Shown: positions 1 through 8,829, counted from the stretch's first letter. The stretch is 64,000 nt of DNA from Nitrososphaerota archaeon (GCA_021325255.1 JAJPHP010000081.1:62001-126000); one strand, 5' to 3'. The notes: generated from the letters alone by a model not told the origin. Numbers and translations are program-made.

Positions 1-2
1 AG

Positions 3-344
3 TTGAGGAAGATCAGACAGCTTCTGACACCCGCTCCGCCAGCGCCCCCTCCAAAAGGAATGAAAAACGAATTCATGACATTCCTGTCGCAGTATAAGGT
101 TCTTGGTCTCGCGGTAGCCTTCATCATGGGCGTATACCTTGGGGCTGTTGTGAAGGCACTGGTCACGGACTTGATATTGCCAATTGTGGCTCTTGCAATG
201 CCTCCTGGAAGCAACATCAATACGTACATGGTAGGTCCGTTCGGTGTTGGCGACTTTGCAAACGCCGTAATCACCTTCATCATCGTTGCATTCGTGATCT
301 TTCTCGTCGTAAAGGTTGCAACCAGATGGGGATTGAACAAGTAG
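3..344 (+). CDS. mscL: Large-conductance mechanosensitive channel
   Basis: This is a pore-forming membrane protein that opens under high membrane tension to release osmolytes. The 113-residue product has the MscL layout: a first membrane helix at about 32-60, a short periplasmic loop, a second helix at about 85-107, and a charged end. The stretch FLSQYKVLGLAVAF matches the conserved MscL N-terminal helix and first transmembrane helix. The reading frame is open to the left edge with a TTG at 3, but the first 19 residues (Pro-rich) are not MscL-like. The ATG at 60, preceded by AAAAGGA, is a better start. The protein is shorter than typical bacterial MscL because the cytoplasmic C-terminal helix is absent. 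Confidence 0.85.
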   Translation: MRKIRQLLTPAPPAPPPKGMKNEFMTFLSQYKVLGLAVAFIMGVYLGAVVKALVTDLILPIVALAMPPGSNINTYMVGPFGVGDFANAVITFIIVAFVIFLVVKVATRWGLNK

Positions 345-452
345 CCATCTCACAATGTGTCTAAAGCTCCGAGACGCAAATGCTCGGAGATCCCCCAATT
401 GAGGCAGGGAGCTCAGGGGCTACAAGGGGGTTAGTAGCCCAGCGAAGACGAT

Positions 453-698
453 GTGTTGGGAGAAGACTGGAGTATCTGTCAACTCTTGAAGATGCACGTT
501 TTCGCTCTTGGAGTACTGATACTTGCCTCCAGCCTGCTGATCACCGTTCTTGAAATAGCCGATCTGAGAGTATGCATCGCGCGTCCCGGCGCCGTCTCAT
601 GTGAGTTCACTTTGATTCCGTTGGGCTTTGGTATCGTTGGTCTTGTGATAATTCTCGTTTCCCTCCTGATGCGTAACAAAAGTGGCCCCAGCCGTTAG
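453..698 (+). CDS. Small two-helix membrane protein, unknown
   Basis: The 81-residue product has two hydrophobic segments, at about 14-36 and 53-72, separated by a loop containing two cysteines, and it ends in a basic tail. I do not recognise a family. The frame opens at a GTG at 453; an in-frame ATG at 492 would give a 68-residue protein that keeps both helices. An antisense frame overlaps it but shows no membrane or domain pattern. It lies about 110 bp after mscL on the same strand, so it may share osmotic or envelope context, though nothing shows this directly. Confidence 0.45.
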   Translation: MLGEDWSICQLLKMHVFALGVLILASSLLITVLEIADLRVCIARPGAVSCEFTLIPLGFGIVGLVIILVSLLMRNKSGPSR

Positions 699-986
699 AT
701 GTCTAAAAGCCTCTTCAAGAGCAGAAATCAAATTGATCAATGTCGTAACAACACTTTGTTGGCAACTTTGAACGCAAGCGGGTTTGGTATATGTTCGAAC
801 TTTTGAACAGGATTGCAACTTTGCAGGAAACGCTCTTGCCTTGTGCATTGTCAATCGTCGTGTACTGTCCCAAACCACAAAGAATTTGATATTTTCATTG
901 CTGAAAGCTACAAGAATTGCGCATCTTCAACGTAGTTGAAGAACCGATAGAAAAAGAGCGCCTGTGTGAAAAAGATGCTCGGATTT

Positions 987-996
987 TACTATATGA
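987..996 (+). promoter_or_regulatory. TATA-like box upstream of 31-codon ORF
   Basis: TTACTATATG lies about 26 bases before the ATG at 1018, the spacing expected for an archaeal leaderless transcript. The rest of 699-1017 is AT-rich, and I see no other gene in it. Confidence 0.4.
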
Positions 997-1017
997 ACTC
1001 ATTACATATGACTTGGC

Positions 1018-1113
1018 ATGAAAAACGATGACCTAGTAGCCGAAGCCGTCAAACACGTGGCGGAGATCAAACCATCAGAGCGTGATATCCCTCATGCACT
1101 TCGATTTGACTGA
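1018..1113 (+). CDS. Possible 31-residue microprotein
   Basis: An ATG-initiated frame of 31 codons follows a well-placed TATA-like box, so the transcript would start at or near the ATG. The peptide is hydrophilic and helix-friendly. Just after its stop, the block GATATCCCTGATGC (from 1121) nearly repeats GATATCCCTCATGC (from 1084) inside the ORF. The repeat suggests a small duplication, or that this is the decayed tail of an older gene. No family is recognised, and the call rests only on promoter placement and start codon. Confidence 0.25.
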   Translation: MKNDDLVAEAVKHVAEIKPSERDIPHALRFD

Positions 1114-1145
1114 ATGAATGATATCCCTGATGCTGATTAAGGAAA

Positions 1146-2498
1146 TCAACTCTCGCCGTCGCTTTCTCCCTTGATAGGGTACGCCGAAGGTGCTCTTCGC
1201 GGCTCGACGACTCTTTGGAGAATTGATGCGACAATCGCCGTTACCAGGACTGACATCCCAATGAGTGAAAAGAAGGGTTCGCCGACTAGGCCCAAGGCAA
1301 GTGCAAGTTGCCCTATGACAAGAGAGAATTCACCCCTGGGAATCAGCCACGCTCCGAATGCTGTTGCCGACGGCAAGCGATTGGCGTGACTCTTCTTCGG
1401 GTCCGCCGTACTTGCCTTTCCACTTGCCCCATTCAGCTTCATCCCCGATAGGAAGATTCTCCCGATCGTATACCCGCCGCAAAACTTGCCCGCGATGAGA
1501 AGCGCAAAAACTGCGATTATTGGCAGGCCAATCTCGAGCGAAGGAAAAGGATCGATTAGACTGCCTATTGATACGAAGAAGAGCACGAGAAACAAGTCTT
1601 TGATCGGGGTGACCCTGCGCTCAAGAAACTTGGAGTGCTTCCCCCGAATGGAGAGGCCAATTATGAACGCGCCTATTGCAGGAGAATATCCGAGCAGTGA
1701 GGAAACGACTGCGAATACGAGGGCTAGTCCAAGCGCAAAGAGAAATGGTATCTCCTCAAACTCCTCTTCGTAGTAGCTAAGGTAATTGATTATTCGAGTG
1801 GCCAAGTATCGAGCCACGACGTACCCGAGTCCGATTAGGGCAAGCCCGCTTAGGACTGCTTCCGTAGCTGCGAAGAAGCCCTTCGAGGACGGGGTGGTAC
1901 CAACCACAAAGTATGGAAAGTTTCCAATGTTTGTCGAGGTGATCGATGAAAGCACTATCAAAAAGACAACCGCCACGATATCCTCGATTACTAGAAGCCC
2001 GAGCAGAAAGCTCGATTCCGGAGTCTGTAGAAGCTTTCTTGATAGGAAAATTCTGCCGACAATGGCCGTACTCGTGATGCTTGCTGTCATCGAAAAGATA
2101 ACCGCTTCTAAGAAACCGAGTTTCAGCAGGTATGATGCGAGCAGCCCAAAGGAAAATGCGATCACTATCTCAAGAACTGTGAGGAGTGTAACCTTCCCAG
2201 CCAGCCTCCGAAGTTCCGTGGGGTCAAGCTCTAGCCCAATAATGAAGAATAAAAGAACGACCCCTATCCCTGATATCTCATTTAGGACAAGTGGATCGGT
2301 TACCCAACCCAGCACGTACGGGCCGACGATCATCCCGGCTAGAATCTGGCCAGCAACGACGCTGAGACCCAGCCTTGCAAAAATCAAACTGAAAACAAGA
2401 GCGGCCATGGCGAGGACGAGGATGTCAAGCAGGAAGGAAACCTGAGCAGAAGTTGCAACTACGGCAAGTACTTGAATAAAAGATTGCGATGCAAGCAC
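1146..2498 (-). CDS. CPA2-family cation:proton antiporter (Kef/NapA type)
   Basis: This is a membrane antiporter exchanging Na+ or K+ for protons. The 450-residue product is hydrophobic throughout, with roughly 12-13 membrane helices. Family landmarks are a glycine-rich QILAGMIVGP segment at 51-60, FFIIGLELD at 84-92, ITSTAIVGR at 141-149 and the acidic pair IED at 171-173, which in CPA2 proteins carries the ion/proton-binding acids. There is no C-terminal TrkA-N/RCK domain, unlike KefB/C, so gating by nucleotides is unlikely and a NapA-like Na+/H+ role is at least as likely as K+. The ATG at 2498 is preceded by about 190 bp of non-coding DNA. Confidence 0.9.
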   Translation of the reverse strand: MLASQSFIQVLAVVATSAQVSFLLDILVLAMAALVFSLIFARLGLSVVAGQILAGMIVGPYVLGWVTDPLVLNEISGIGVVLLFFIIGLELDPTELRRLAGKVTLLTVLEIVIAFSFGLLASYLLKLGFLEAVIFSMTASITSTAIVGRIFLSRKLLQTPESSFLLGLLVIEDIVAVVFLIVLSSITSTNIGNFPYFVVGTTPSSKGFFAATEAVLSGLALIGLGYVVARYLATRIINYLSYYEEEFEEIPFLFALGLALVFAVVSSLLGYSPAIGAFIIGLSIRGKHSKFLERRVTPIKDLFLVLFFVSIGSLIDPFPSLEIGLPIIAVFALLIAGKFCGGYTIGRIFLSGMKLNGASGKASTADPKKSHANRLPSATAFGAWLIPRGEFSLVIGQLALALGLVGEPFFSLIGMSVLVTAIVASILQRVVEPRRAPSAYPIKGESDGES

Positions 2499-2722
2499 GA
2501 TTGACGTGGTGAATTGGTTCGCTATCGTTTATTGTTTGTGCAACTAACGGACGAGGATAGACTGGGACGAGTCTACTAAAACCCCGGCACGAAAATCGAA
2601 AGTTTTGCTTACAGTTTCCCCTTGACCAACGACAAGAAACAGACCGGTAAGGTACATTCTGTACAATCCCAGAAGAACCGGAAAGCGTGCAAAATTGGCT
2701 TGCGGATGCCCGTGCCGTATTT

Positions 2723-3073
2723 TTACTTCTGAAGTCTCTTTATCTCTGCGATAAGCTTTGCCAAATCGATATTTCGACCTTTGAAAGCTATTTCAGTGTT
2801 CGGGAATGTCTTTCCGAGCTCTTCGAAGATGATCCTTTCAATGATCATGCCGCCACTTCCAAAGAAGCGAGACAGAAATTCCGAAAAGGCCCGAGCGTAG
2901 TCGTACCCTTGGACTACTTCTTGTATCGCCAGGCCGGTGTCTCTCCTGAAATTGTATTCCAAGACTCGGAGCACGCTTTCACCAAAGTGCCTCGTGATTG
3001 TCTTTTCGATGCAATCAACGATCGCATCCTGAAGCTGCGAATTCTGTTCGAGAATGCTAGCCAATCCTGCCAC
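2723..3073 (-). CDS. NitrOD5-like output-domain protein
   Basis: The 116-residue soluble protein carries one domain with the pattern I associate with NitrOD5 (a thaumarchaeal output domain often linked to signalling). It reads HFGESVLRVLEYNF at about 29-42, then FSEFLSRFFGSGG at about 63-75, then an amphipathic helix IIERIIFEELGKTF. Here the domain stands alone rather than fused to a receiver or PAS module. A clear but broken relative lies immediately upstream on the same strand (3294-3651), so the pair is a tandem duplication. An overlapping plus-strand frame is a shadow. The family name comes from memory of the motif and not from a search; the role is inferred to be regulatory. Confidence 0.6.
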   Translation of the reverse strand: MAGLASILEQNSQLQDAIVDCIEKTITRHFGESVLRVLEYNFRRDTGLAIQEVVQGYDYARAFSEFLSRFFGSGGMIIERIIFEELGKTFPNTEIAFKGRNIDLAKLIAEIKRLQK

Positions 3074-3293
3074 CTGCTATATGTTCTCCAGCGACCAAAT
3101 GAAAAACCGAATATTACTAGATCTGGACGTCGGATTCCTATTTTTGTTTCGTGGATTCCAAGAAGGTATCTGGTATCCATAGACATATTACTATCAAACA
3201 TGAATGCAAGGAATTTTTACTCATCTAGTGAGACGTTTTTGTTCCTCCCCGCGTCCTTGCATCTTCCTGAGAATATGGTGAACCCCGATGCAG

Positions 3294-3651
3294 TCATTCG
3301 ATGATCAGCCTGGCAGCTAGTACTGCTGATTCTAGGCTAATGTACCTGTATCCCGCGAGATCGAACTCCCGCTTTATCTCTTCAACAACTTTGCCTTCTA
3401 CTACTTTCGATCCACGTACTCCAAAAAATCTCTCCAGAAATGACTTGAGGGCTTGATGATCAAGGATCGATTCATTCGTATTAGAGTTTGGTCGGGAGCT
3501 TGAATCGGTAGAGTATGATCTACTTTACGTCCTCGCCAAAGGTGCGCTCGAGCCCTTTTGAAACGCATTCCTTTATCCTGTCGTAATCCCTCAGCATTTG
3601 TTCGGGCTTTAACAACGCGGATTCGCCTACTGCTCCATTCCTTCCTCTCAC
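3294..3651 (-). pseudogene. Broken paralog of the neighbouring NitrOD5-like gene
   Basis: Two minus-strand frames together rebuild a NitrOD5-like domain. From a GTG at 3651, frame one encodes RIKECVSKGLERTFGEDVK and then meets a TAG at 3520-3522. Reading past that stop gives IILYRFKLPTK. The remainder, ALKSFLERFFGVRG followed by VVEEIKREF, lies in a different frame that ends at TGA 3294-3296. The order and spacing match the intact neighbour at 2723-3073 (HFGESV..., FLSRFFG..., IERIIFEEL). One nonsense codon plus one frame change make decay more likely than sequencing error. Confidence 0.6.
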
Positions 3652-3963
3652 CTAAGATTCTTATCCATTTTTTCCATATCCCAAGGAAACCCGAGGCTTA
3701 AACTGGGTATCCGGAAAAATCAATTCGAGGGTACATTCTCGAGCCTTCAGGTGATTGCGAGATCGAGGATCAAAGCAGGGTATTTTCTCGCCAGACTCCA
3801 TTGATAACGAGCAATCTCGAGCATGTAACGGGTCTTTCGGCTATGTCTGTCCGCTCACGAATGGGGGTCACACTGGTCTCACGCTACTTCTGGGGCACGA
3901 TCAAGTTTTCGTCGTGACGACGGCGAGGATGATTTGCTAAGGTCAAAGTAAGCATTTGACTAA
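3652..3963. other. Intergenic stretch, nothing assigned
   Basis: About 310 bp between the broken NitrOD5-like gene and the UbiA-type gene. A 61-codon plus-strand frame at 3755-3940 exists, but it has no family pattern and no promoter I can defend. Confidence 0.4.
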
Positions 3964-4965
3964 ATGCTTACAGTAAGATACAAAAGGAAGAATGTATTGC
4001 CAAAGCTAGTGCCCGAGATGCCTCCAAGTGCAAACTCTATAGCTCAATCCTCGAATAGGAAAGCAAAAACCACTAGAAGTTCGAATGTGTGGAGGGGGAG
4101 CCTTTCAGACTTCGCTCAATCGCTAAACTTACTTGTGCGCTCAGAAATCCGCGTTTTGATTTTCGTCTGGGCGCTAGCGGTGGCCTACTTAGTAGCCTCC
4201 AAGCTGGAGCCGAACTACGAAACTTTAGCCTTGCTCGTGATATCGGGGTATTTCCTCGTGCTAGGCATATACTTTCTCAGTGACATTGCGGACATAGAAT
4301 ATGATCGGATAAACTCACCGAATCGTCCCTTAGCATCGGGAAGGGTGAAAACCCGACACGCAGAGATCATCGCTGTCTCCTTGATTTCCGCTTCATTATT
4401 GGCAGTTTCCATGGTTAACGCAGCGACCCTGAGTTTGTTCGTAGTTTTTCTTCTCCTTGGCCTTTCATACTCTATTCCTAGAGCCAATGTGAAAAGAATA
4501 TTCCCCTTGAAAGCAGTTGTACCCTCCTCGGGAGCCGCTGTGATTACGCTTGCCGGAGGATTGGCTGCTCAAGGACTGAGACCTGTGGTCTTCTTTATCG
4601 CAATAGCGTTCGCACTCTTCGCTCTTGTCACGCTTCTGTTAGGAGACATCGCAGACCTCAAAGGCGATTCCCGGACGGGAGTTCGCTCTTTTCCGATCGT
4701 AATAGGGCCGAAGAATTCCGTGCTGTTTGTGATGACGATTCCAATTATAATTGGAGGACTAGGCGTTGCATTTTTCCAACTAGCCCAACTGAACATCGCA
4801 TTCCCGATCTTATTAATTTGTTTTTGCGCGTATTCCTCGATCACGATGAGGCCGCTACTCTCAAGGTACGAGGAACCAGAGGTTTGCCGCAGAGTAAAGT
4901 CGAGAATGAGAATTGCTCATTTCCTTATGCAATTCATATTCTTACTGGGCATACTTGCTATCTAG
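3964..4965 (+). CDS. UbiA-family prenyltransferase
   Basis: This is an integral membrane enzyme transferring a polyprenyl chain to an acceptor. The 333-residue protein has about 8-9 helices and both Asp-rich motifs of the UbiA family: SDIADIEYDRIN at 106-117 (D107, D110, D114) and GDIADLKGDSRTG at 227-239 (D228, D231, D235), which bind Mg-diphosphate. In archaea the commonest members are digeranylgeranylglyceryl phosphate synthase (ether lipid) and quinone or heme prenyltransferases. The 60-residue basic N-terminal lead is unusual, and the ATG at 4018 could be the true start. No quinone or lipid genes flank it, so the acceptor cannot be assigned. Confidence 0.85.
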   Translation: MLTVRYKRKNVLPKLVPEMPPSANSIAQSSNRKAKTTRSSNVWRGSLSDFAQSLNLLVRSEIRVLIFVWALAVAYLVASKLEPNYETLALLVISGYFLVLGIYFLSDIADIEYDRINSPNRPLASGRVKTRHAEIIAVSLISASLLAVSMVNAATLSLFVVFLLLGLSYSIPRANVKRIFPLKAVVPSSGAAVITLAGGLAAQGLRPVVFFIAIAFALFALVTLLLGDIADLKGDSRTGVRSFPIVIGPKNSVLFVMTIPIIIGGLGVAFFQLAQLNIAFPILLICFCAYSSITMRPLLSRYEEPEVCRRVKSRMRIAHFLMQFIFLLGILAI

Positions 4966-5001
4966 AGGGTGTAGTAACTAAGGTCAATTCCCGCCTATTC
5001 G

Positions 5002-5559
5002 CTAACTGGAAGCGCTATCTGATCTGGACTCCGACGAGATTGGTGGCCCGCACGATGTTAATGAGTTTTCACTCAACAAGTCAGATAGCTTTTCGCAGAC
5101 ATCGCGAGTATCAATGGCTTCGATCACGCTAAGCCTAAAGAACGTTGAAAGCCCCTTTAGCGTCGGATTCATAGCGTTCCTGCAAATTATGATTCCTAGG
5201 TCAGGGGAGCAATCGTAAAATTTCGCCCTCGAACTCACGAGCGCGACTTCGCAACCTTCTTGGGTCTGGTTTGCCAAGAATTGAATCGTGATCCTTGTTC
5301 CGATACCTTTACACACAATATCGAACTTGTGAGAAGCCCCGCTAATTCCTCTCAACGTGCCTCCAACAGTACACCTGAATCCGAGAGCTTCCAGCGTCTT
5401 TACAATATCGTCTAAATTGATGCTACTGTTGACTAAACTTAACGGCTCGCTCGACATTTCTAGCGTTGATCGGCGACTCTGTTCTAGCGTCAAAATAATT
5501 ACCGCTATGAGTGACTTTCTTCGATTATTTATGGAAAATTGCCGAATTGCAGAATGCAT
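5002..5559 (-). CDS. Conserved-looking soluble protein, endonuclease-like fold possible
   Basis: The 185-residue frame probably starts at the internal ATG at 5457 (residue 35), because the first 34 residues are basic and low in pattern. That gives about 151 residues. The core has a helix LDDIVKTLEALGFRC, then SHKFDIVCKG and a strand RITIQFL, followed by CSPDLGIIICRNAMNP. The FDIV-x-KG plus hydrophobic strand layout recalls archaeal restriction-endonuclease-like (Mrr/cat) folds, but I cannot identify all catalytic residues. The C-terminal tail is Ser-rich. It is convergent with the UbiA gene. Function unknown. Confidence 0.55.
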   Translation of the reverse strand: MHSAIRQFSINNRRKSLIAVIILTLEQSRRSTLEMSSEPLSLVNSSINLDDIVKTLEALGFRCTVGGTLRGISGASHKFDIVCKGIGTRITIQFLANQTQEGCEVALVSSRAKFYDCSPDLGIIICRNAMNPTLKGLSTFFRLSVIEAIDTRDVCEKLSDLLSENSLTSCGPPISSESRSDSASS

Positions 5560-5658
5560 GAATTACGATCCTCTCAGAGCCGCGATCCCACCGAAAGCAG
5601 ATCACGCCCTGCTCGCCATCGGAAATGAAGACGGGAAGTGAATGAGTTCGCTACAAAG

Positions 5659-5672
5659 AGCAAGTATATAGC
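5659..5672 (+). promoter_or_regulatory. TATA-box promoter element
   Basis: AGCAAGTATATAGC is identical over 14 bases to the element at 8816-8829. Transcription would start near 5690-5698, upstream of the ATGs at 5759/5762 that open the sensor-like gene ending at 6542. Confidence 0.5.
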
Positions 5673-5957
5673 CCGCAGTAGCAGAGTCCGATATGTTCCT
5701 ACATCCGCCGAATGCAAGATAGATCAGACCTATACGTCGTCAGACGGAATACAAATTTATGATGAATCAAAAGGCGCACAGACCGCTACTACCCGTTTTG
5801 ACTCAAGAGATGATCTCCGACGTACCCCGCTCCTGACGCCCGTGGTAAGGAACGCCGGGAAGAAATCCAATCCCTTCGTGAGATACTCATTAAGAGAACT
5901 GGTGAATGTCTACTAGAATTTTGCACCAATGGAAGCAGCGATATTCCTAGAAATGTT

Positions 5958-6542
5958 GTGAATTCGCAGAAACTAGCCAGCGAATTACTGGAAGTCATCA
6001 GATCCATTACTAAAATATCTGATTTGACTTATGTTCAGGTCTTCAGCGACTGGCTGAATCTGAGCATGCAGACTGCCCTCCTAATTGGAAACATGAAAGA
6101 GGAGCTCTACGTTGCGACCAGGTACATGGATTTTAGGACGGCAGAGATTGCCGCAAATTCGGCAAAGCAAGGGCGAAAAATCAACATTCTGCACACTAGT
6201 GGGACCGCCAACAATTCTACAAAATTACAACTCTTGGCGAATCTGATGTCTAATCCCAGGGCGCTCGGTGCCTACGAAGAATTAGCAAGCAATCCAAAAA
6301 TAAATATGCGAGAGGGAGAGGTTCCCTTTAGCTTCGTTGTCATTGATCGGCAATTCGTAGAGATCGAAGTGATAAATCCAAATCAGCCGGATACATTTTT
6401 TCTCGCCTTCTACTTTGAGAATTCGCTACTTGCGCAGAAATTGATGTGGCTCTATGAAGATATTCTTAGAGATTCCCGAGAGGATGCACTTCTGGCAAAT
6501 CTTCGCGAGATGCGGAAAATCAGGTCTTCGCCTCACGAGTGA
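5958..6542 (+). CDS. Sensor-like regulatory domain protein, probably frameshifted at its N-terminus
   Basis: The 194-residue frame begins at a GTG, but coding pattern extends upstream in the same frame (KERREEIQSLREILIK). An ATG at 5759/5762 in another frame gives an N-terminus (RPLLPVLTQEMISDV) that would join it if one C were dropped from CCCC at 5825-5828. The full protein would then be about 260 residues. The C-terminal half (EELYVATRYMDFRTAEIAAN, later FSFVVIDRQFVEIEVINP) has the alternating strand/helix layout of the phospholipase-D-like sensor domains seen in archaeal TrmB-type regulators, without HKD motifs. No DNA-binding domain is seen. Role in signal sensing is inferred. Confidence 0.55.
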   Translation: MNSQKLASELLEVIRSITKISDLTYVQVFSDWLNLSMQTALLIGNMKEELYVATRYMDFRTAEIAANSAKQGRKINILHTSGTANNSTKLQLLANLMSNPRALGAYEELASNPKINMREGEVPFSFVVIDRQFVEIEVINPNQPDTFFLAFYFENSLLAQKLMWLYEDILRDSREDALLANLREMRKIRSSPHE

Positions 6543-6767
6543 TACTCATCCAATTTTGGACACAATATGCGGTCGTTTATCTTCACATATTTGATGAGAC
6601 GAGTAAGCGTACCTATTTACGCTACATCTCTCTCGCCTAGTTCTGTCTTTATTTCTCGAATCGCCTGCCAGAGTGTGGATTTGTAAAGTGCATTGTCGGC
6701 AAATTCACAACTCTCCTTGATTCAATAAGGTTAAGTAAGACTCAGAAGCGAAAAGTAGCCATCTCAA

Positions 6768-7001
6768 ATGCCATGCGTAGAGCCCACCAAGGAGAACATG
6801 AGGAACGGTGCGGATTTTGTGAGAATGTTTTCCAGCCACGATTGGAATATAGCCTTCCTGGATTTCCTCGAGGGTCGAGGGATGATTGTTCGATTCCAAT
6901 GTTCTAAATGTAACAGGGAATTGACTTCGCTATCCGCAAAACCACTGCCCGGACAAAGGTATGGCGAAGAACAAGCCACTGCAACGGCGGATCTCGTTTA
7001 G
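6768..7001 (+). CDS. Possible 77-residue CxxC protein
   Basis: This ATG-initiated frame encodes a short soluble protein with one FQCSKCNREL motif at about 43-52 that could be half of a zinc site. The N-terminal half is mixed in character. An antisense frame of similar length overlaps it completely, and neither shows a family I recognise. It is kept at low confidence because the CxxC lies in a plausible strand-turn-strand context. Confidence 0.3.
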   Translation: MPCVEPTKENMRNGADFVRMFSSHDWNIAFLDFLEGRGMIVRFQCSKCNRELTSLSAKPLPGQRYGEEQATATADLV

Positions 7002-7123
7002 CCCTTCCTAGTTCCCTCCGTATTCGTTGAAAACCACGAGTACGTCTGGGAAGACAGTTTTCTGCGCTGTACTAAGGGTCTACGACTCACTCCATTTGGA
7101 TGCGAACTGAGAGTCCCGGCAGA

Positions 7124-7645
7124 TTAGCTCTTCAACTTGCGTGAAACGACGAGTGTTTGTTCAGTCGCAGCAGCTTCTTCTGGTAGTTGCGCATCTGAGA
7201 CAATCTCCTGTAGCAGTATGGAAGCAAAAGATTGCTGCAGGGCCGTGTAGTTGCGAAGCACCGTTTCGCCTCTTTCCGTAAGGAGATAGCGTCTCTTTCG
7301 CTTTTTCCTTTCCAAAGTCACAGTTCTCGCGACATCAGTGCTCATTTCCGAATAGTAATCGCCGTGTGTTTGGCTATTCACATCGATGTCCGTCTTCACG
7401 AGACCTTGCTTCTGGAGAAGCGAGAGCTCCCTCTCCACAACTTTCCACGGCAGCATTGTTTCATGATTTATGCGAGAGCGGACGGCGGCCGAACCACTCT
7501 TCGAAATAGCCTGTAAGATCTCTATCTTCATTTCTAGATGAGATCTTCTCCTTCTTTCGGCCTCAAAATAGGATTTCAGCGCGGGACCAAAATTCTTCTG
7601 AGCCACTAGGTCAATCTCTCCTCTCTCTGCTGCTATCCCTTGCAA
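7124..7645 (-). CDS. ArnR1-like winged-helix DNA-binding protein
   Basis: A winged helix-turn-helix occupies about residues 38-130: a first helix KIEILQAISKSG, a helix-turn-helix SRINHETMLPWKVVERELSLLQKQGLV, and a wing ending in RRYLLTERGETVLRNY. This is the arrangement of archaeal ArnR1/PadR-like transcription factors. The likely start is the Met at residue 39 (MKIEIL...) or the upstream frame start at 7645. The wing contains an unusual basic run, KKRKRR. It probably binds DNA as a local regulator; the target is unknown. A second, shorter relative lies at 15896 and a fused copy at 24196. Confidence 0.7.
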   Translation of the reverse strand: MQGIAAERGEIDLVAQKNFGPALKSYFEAERRRRSHLEMKIEILQAISKSGSAAVRSRINHETMLPWKVVERELSLLQKQGLVKTDIDVNSQTHGDYYSEMSTDVARTVTLERKKRKRRYLLTERGETVLRNYTALQQSFASILLQEIVSDAQLPEEAAATEQTLVVSRKLKS

Positions 7646-7663
7646 ATCACGGATCTCGATTTC

Positions 7664-7792
7664 TCAGGCCTCATGTCCGAAGGCCGCAAAAGGCACTGTC
7701 CCTCTCAAATTCGGATTCTCAGTGTACGTAATGGCGGTTGTATCTTCACCAGAGACTAGACAAGGGCGGGATATACCGACTACTGAGAGCAT
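7664..7792 (-). CDS. Possible 42-residue microprotein
   Basis: An ATG frame of 42 codons lies just upstream of the winged-helix gene on the same strand. The peptide has a hydrophobic start (MLSVVGISRPC) and a segment (AITYTENPNLRGTVPF) that looks like real protein rather than shadow. The frame stays open for another 28 codons upstream without a start codon, so it may be the tail of a decayed longer gene. A TATA-like CTTTTATC lies about 37 bases upstream of the ATG. No family recognised. Confidence 0.25.
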   Translation of the reverse strand: MLSVVGISRPCLVSGEDTTAITYTENPNLRGTVPFAAFGHEA

Positions 7793-8007
7793 GACTCTGT
7801 CCCATTTGTCATGTTGCCAACGATAAAAGCGGAATGGATTCGTGATAGGGACTCACAAAGTCCAAAGGAAATGTGCTAAAACAAAAGCTAAAGCAGTTTT
7901 CCTCTTTTCTGGCCTTAATTCGCTGGCCAAATGAAGCTTTGCTCCCAAAGCCTTTTCTTGGCTTAAATAAGTATGAAATCCAATAGAAAAGGGGGGCGAA
8001 GCTGCGC

Positions 8008-8754
8008 TTGCCCGCAAATTCCGTTGGAAAATTGTTTGCTCTCATCGTAGTTGTTCTCATCTCCATCGCATTCTTGACGGGCCTCACATATCTCGTCGGA
8101 TTACCACTTGCCCCGACCACCAGCACGGAAAACGTGAGAACGACGACGCTTCCAACGACTAAGGTGATCACAACTGAAGTCCCCGTGACTATTTCGAACA
8201 CACTCACTCAAACATTGACAACGCAGACACTTCAGCTTGGCACGGTGACGATAGAATATTTCCAATACTATACGATTGTGACGAATCAAACAATCAACGG
8301 TACTTTCACGTACCATACGACAGTAATCACGTCCGTTATCTCGACGAGATTGAGAGTGAGCGCATCCACCACGATTTGGATCACCAACACTAAAACTGTC
8401 ACGGCTACTGCCTCTGGCTCAAACGTCACGTTCACAACCACGCTTCCCGGAAGCGCGACAGTCACTCAGATAACGACGACTACTGCGACGGATACTAGCA
8501 GTACTACACTTACGACCGCGAATAGTACTATCACTGCGACGGATACAATTACAGATCCAGGAGTAACTACAACAATCACTCAAACTACAAGCTTTCCGGT
8601 CACCACAACAAGTAATTCTACAATAATATCGACCACGACACTGATCTCAAATTCCACGGTGACTCAGACCGCAACTGTCACACAAACAGCCACAACCACA
8701 ACCACGACTACGGCTACGACAACTTGTACAACTGGACCTCCTCCTTTGTGCTGA
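8008..8754 (+). CDS. Membrane-anchored Thr-rich surface protein
   Basis: The 248-residue protein has one N-terminal membrane helix at about 9-31 (KLFALIVVVLISIAFL) followed by a roughly 215-residue outer domain made largely of Thr, Ser, Val and Ala in TVT/TTT microrepeats. At least seven N-glycosylation sequons (NQT, NGT, NVT, NST) are visible. This is the composition of a heavily glycosylated stalk. Unlike the two archaeosortase substrates at 30676 and 34180, it has no VPEFP signal and ends in a short Pro/Cys tail (PPPLC), so anchoring is N-terminal. The TTG start at 8008 follows a GGGGGG purine run, with a TATA-like CTTAAATAAG near 7961-7970. Confidence 0.7.
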   Translation: MPANSVGKLFALIVVVLISIAFLTGLTYLVGLPLAPTTSTENVRTTTLPTTKVITTEVPVTISNTLTQTLTTQTLQLGTVTIEYFQYYTIVTNQTINGTFTYHTTVITSVISTRLRVSASTTIWITNTKTVTATASGSNVTFTTTLPGSATVTQITTTTATDTSSTTLTTANSTITATDTITDPGVTTTITQTTSFPVTTTSNSTIISTTTLISNSTVTQTATVTQTATTTTTTTATTTCTTGPPPLC

Positions 8755-8815
8755 CCGAATTAGAAGGGGAATAGAACTTTTTCATCCTTATCTCGGAGCC
8801 TCTCACTATTGCGAA

Positions 8816-8829
8816 AGCAAGTATATAGC
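8816..8829 (+). promoter_or_regulatory. TATA-box promoter of the zinc-ribbon gene
   Basis: AGCAAGTATATAGC, identical to 5659-5672, is centred about 36 bases before the TTG at 8859, giving a short leader of roughly 10 bases. Confidence 0.55.

Noticed and set aside
2687..3304. 205-codon plus-strand frame
   Set aside because: It lies antisense to the NitrOD5-like gene and its decayed twin, and its translation has no domain pattern.
6617..6720. Minus-strand stretch resembling a protein C-terminus (ALYKSTLWQAIREIKTELGE)
   Set aside because: No start codon is available, and the stretch is bounded by a TGA just upstream. At best a gene remnant.
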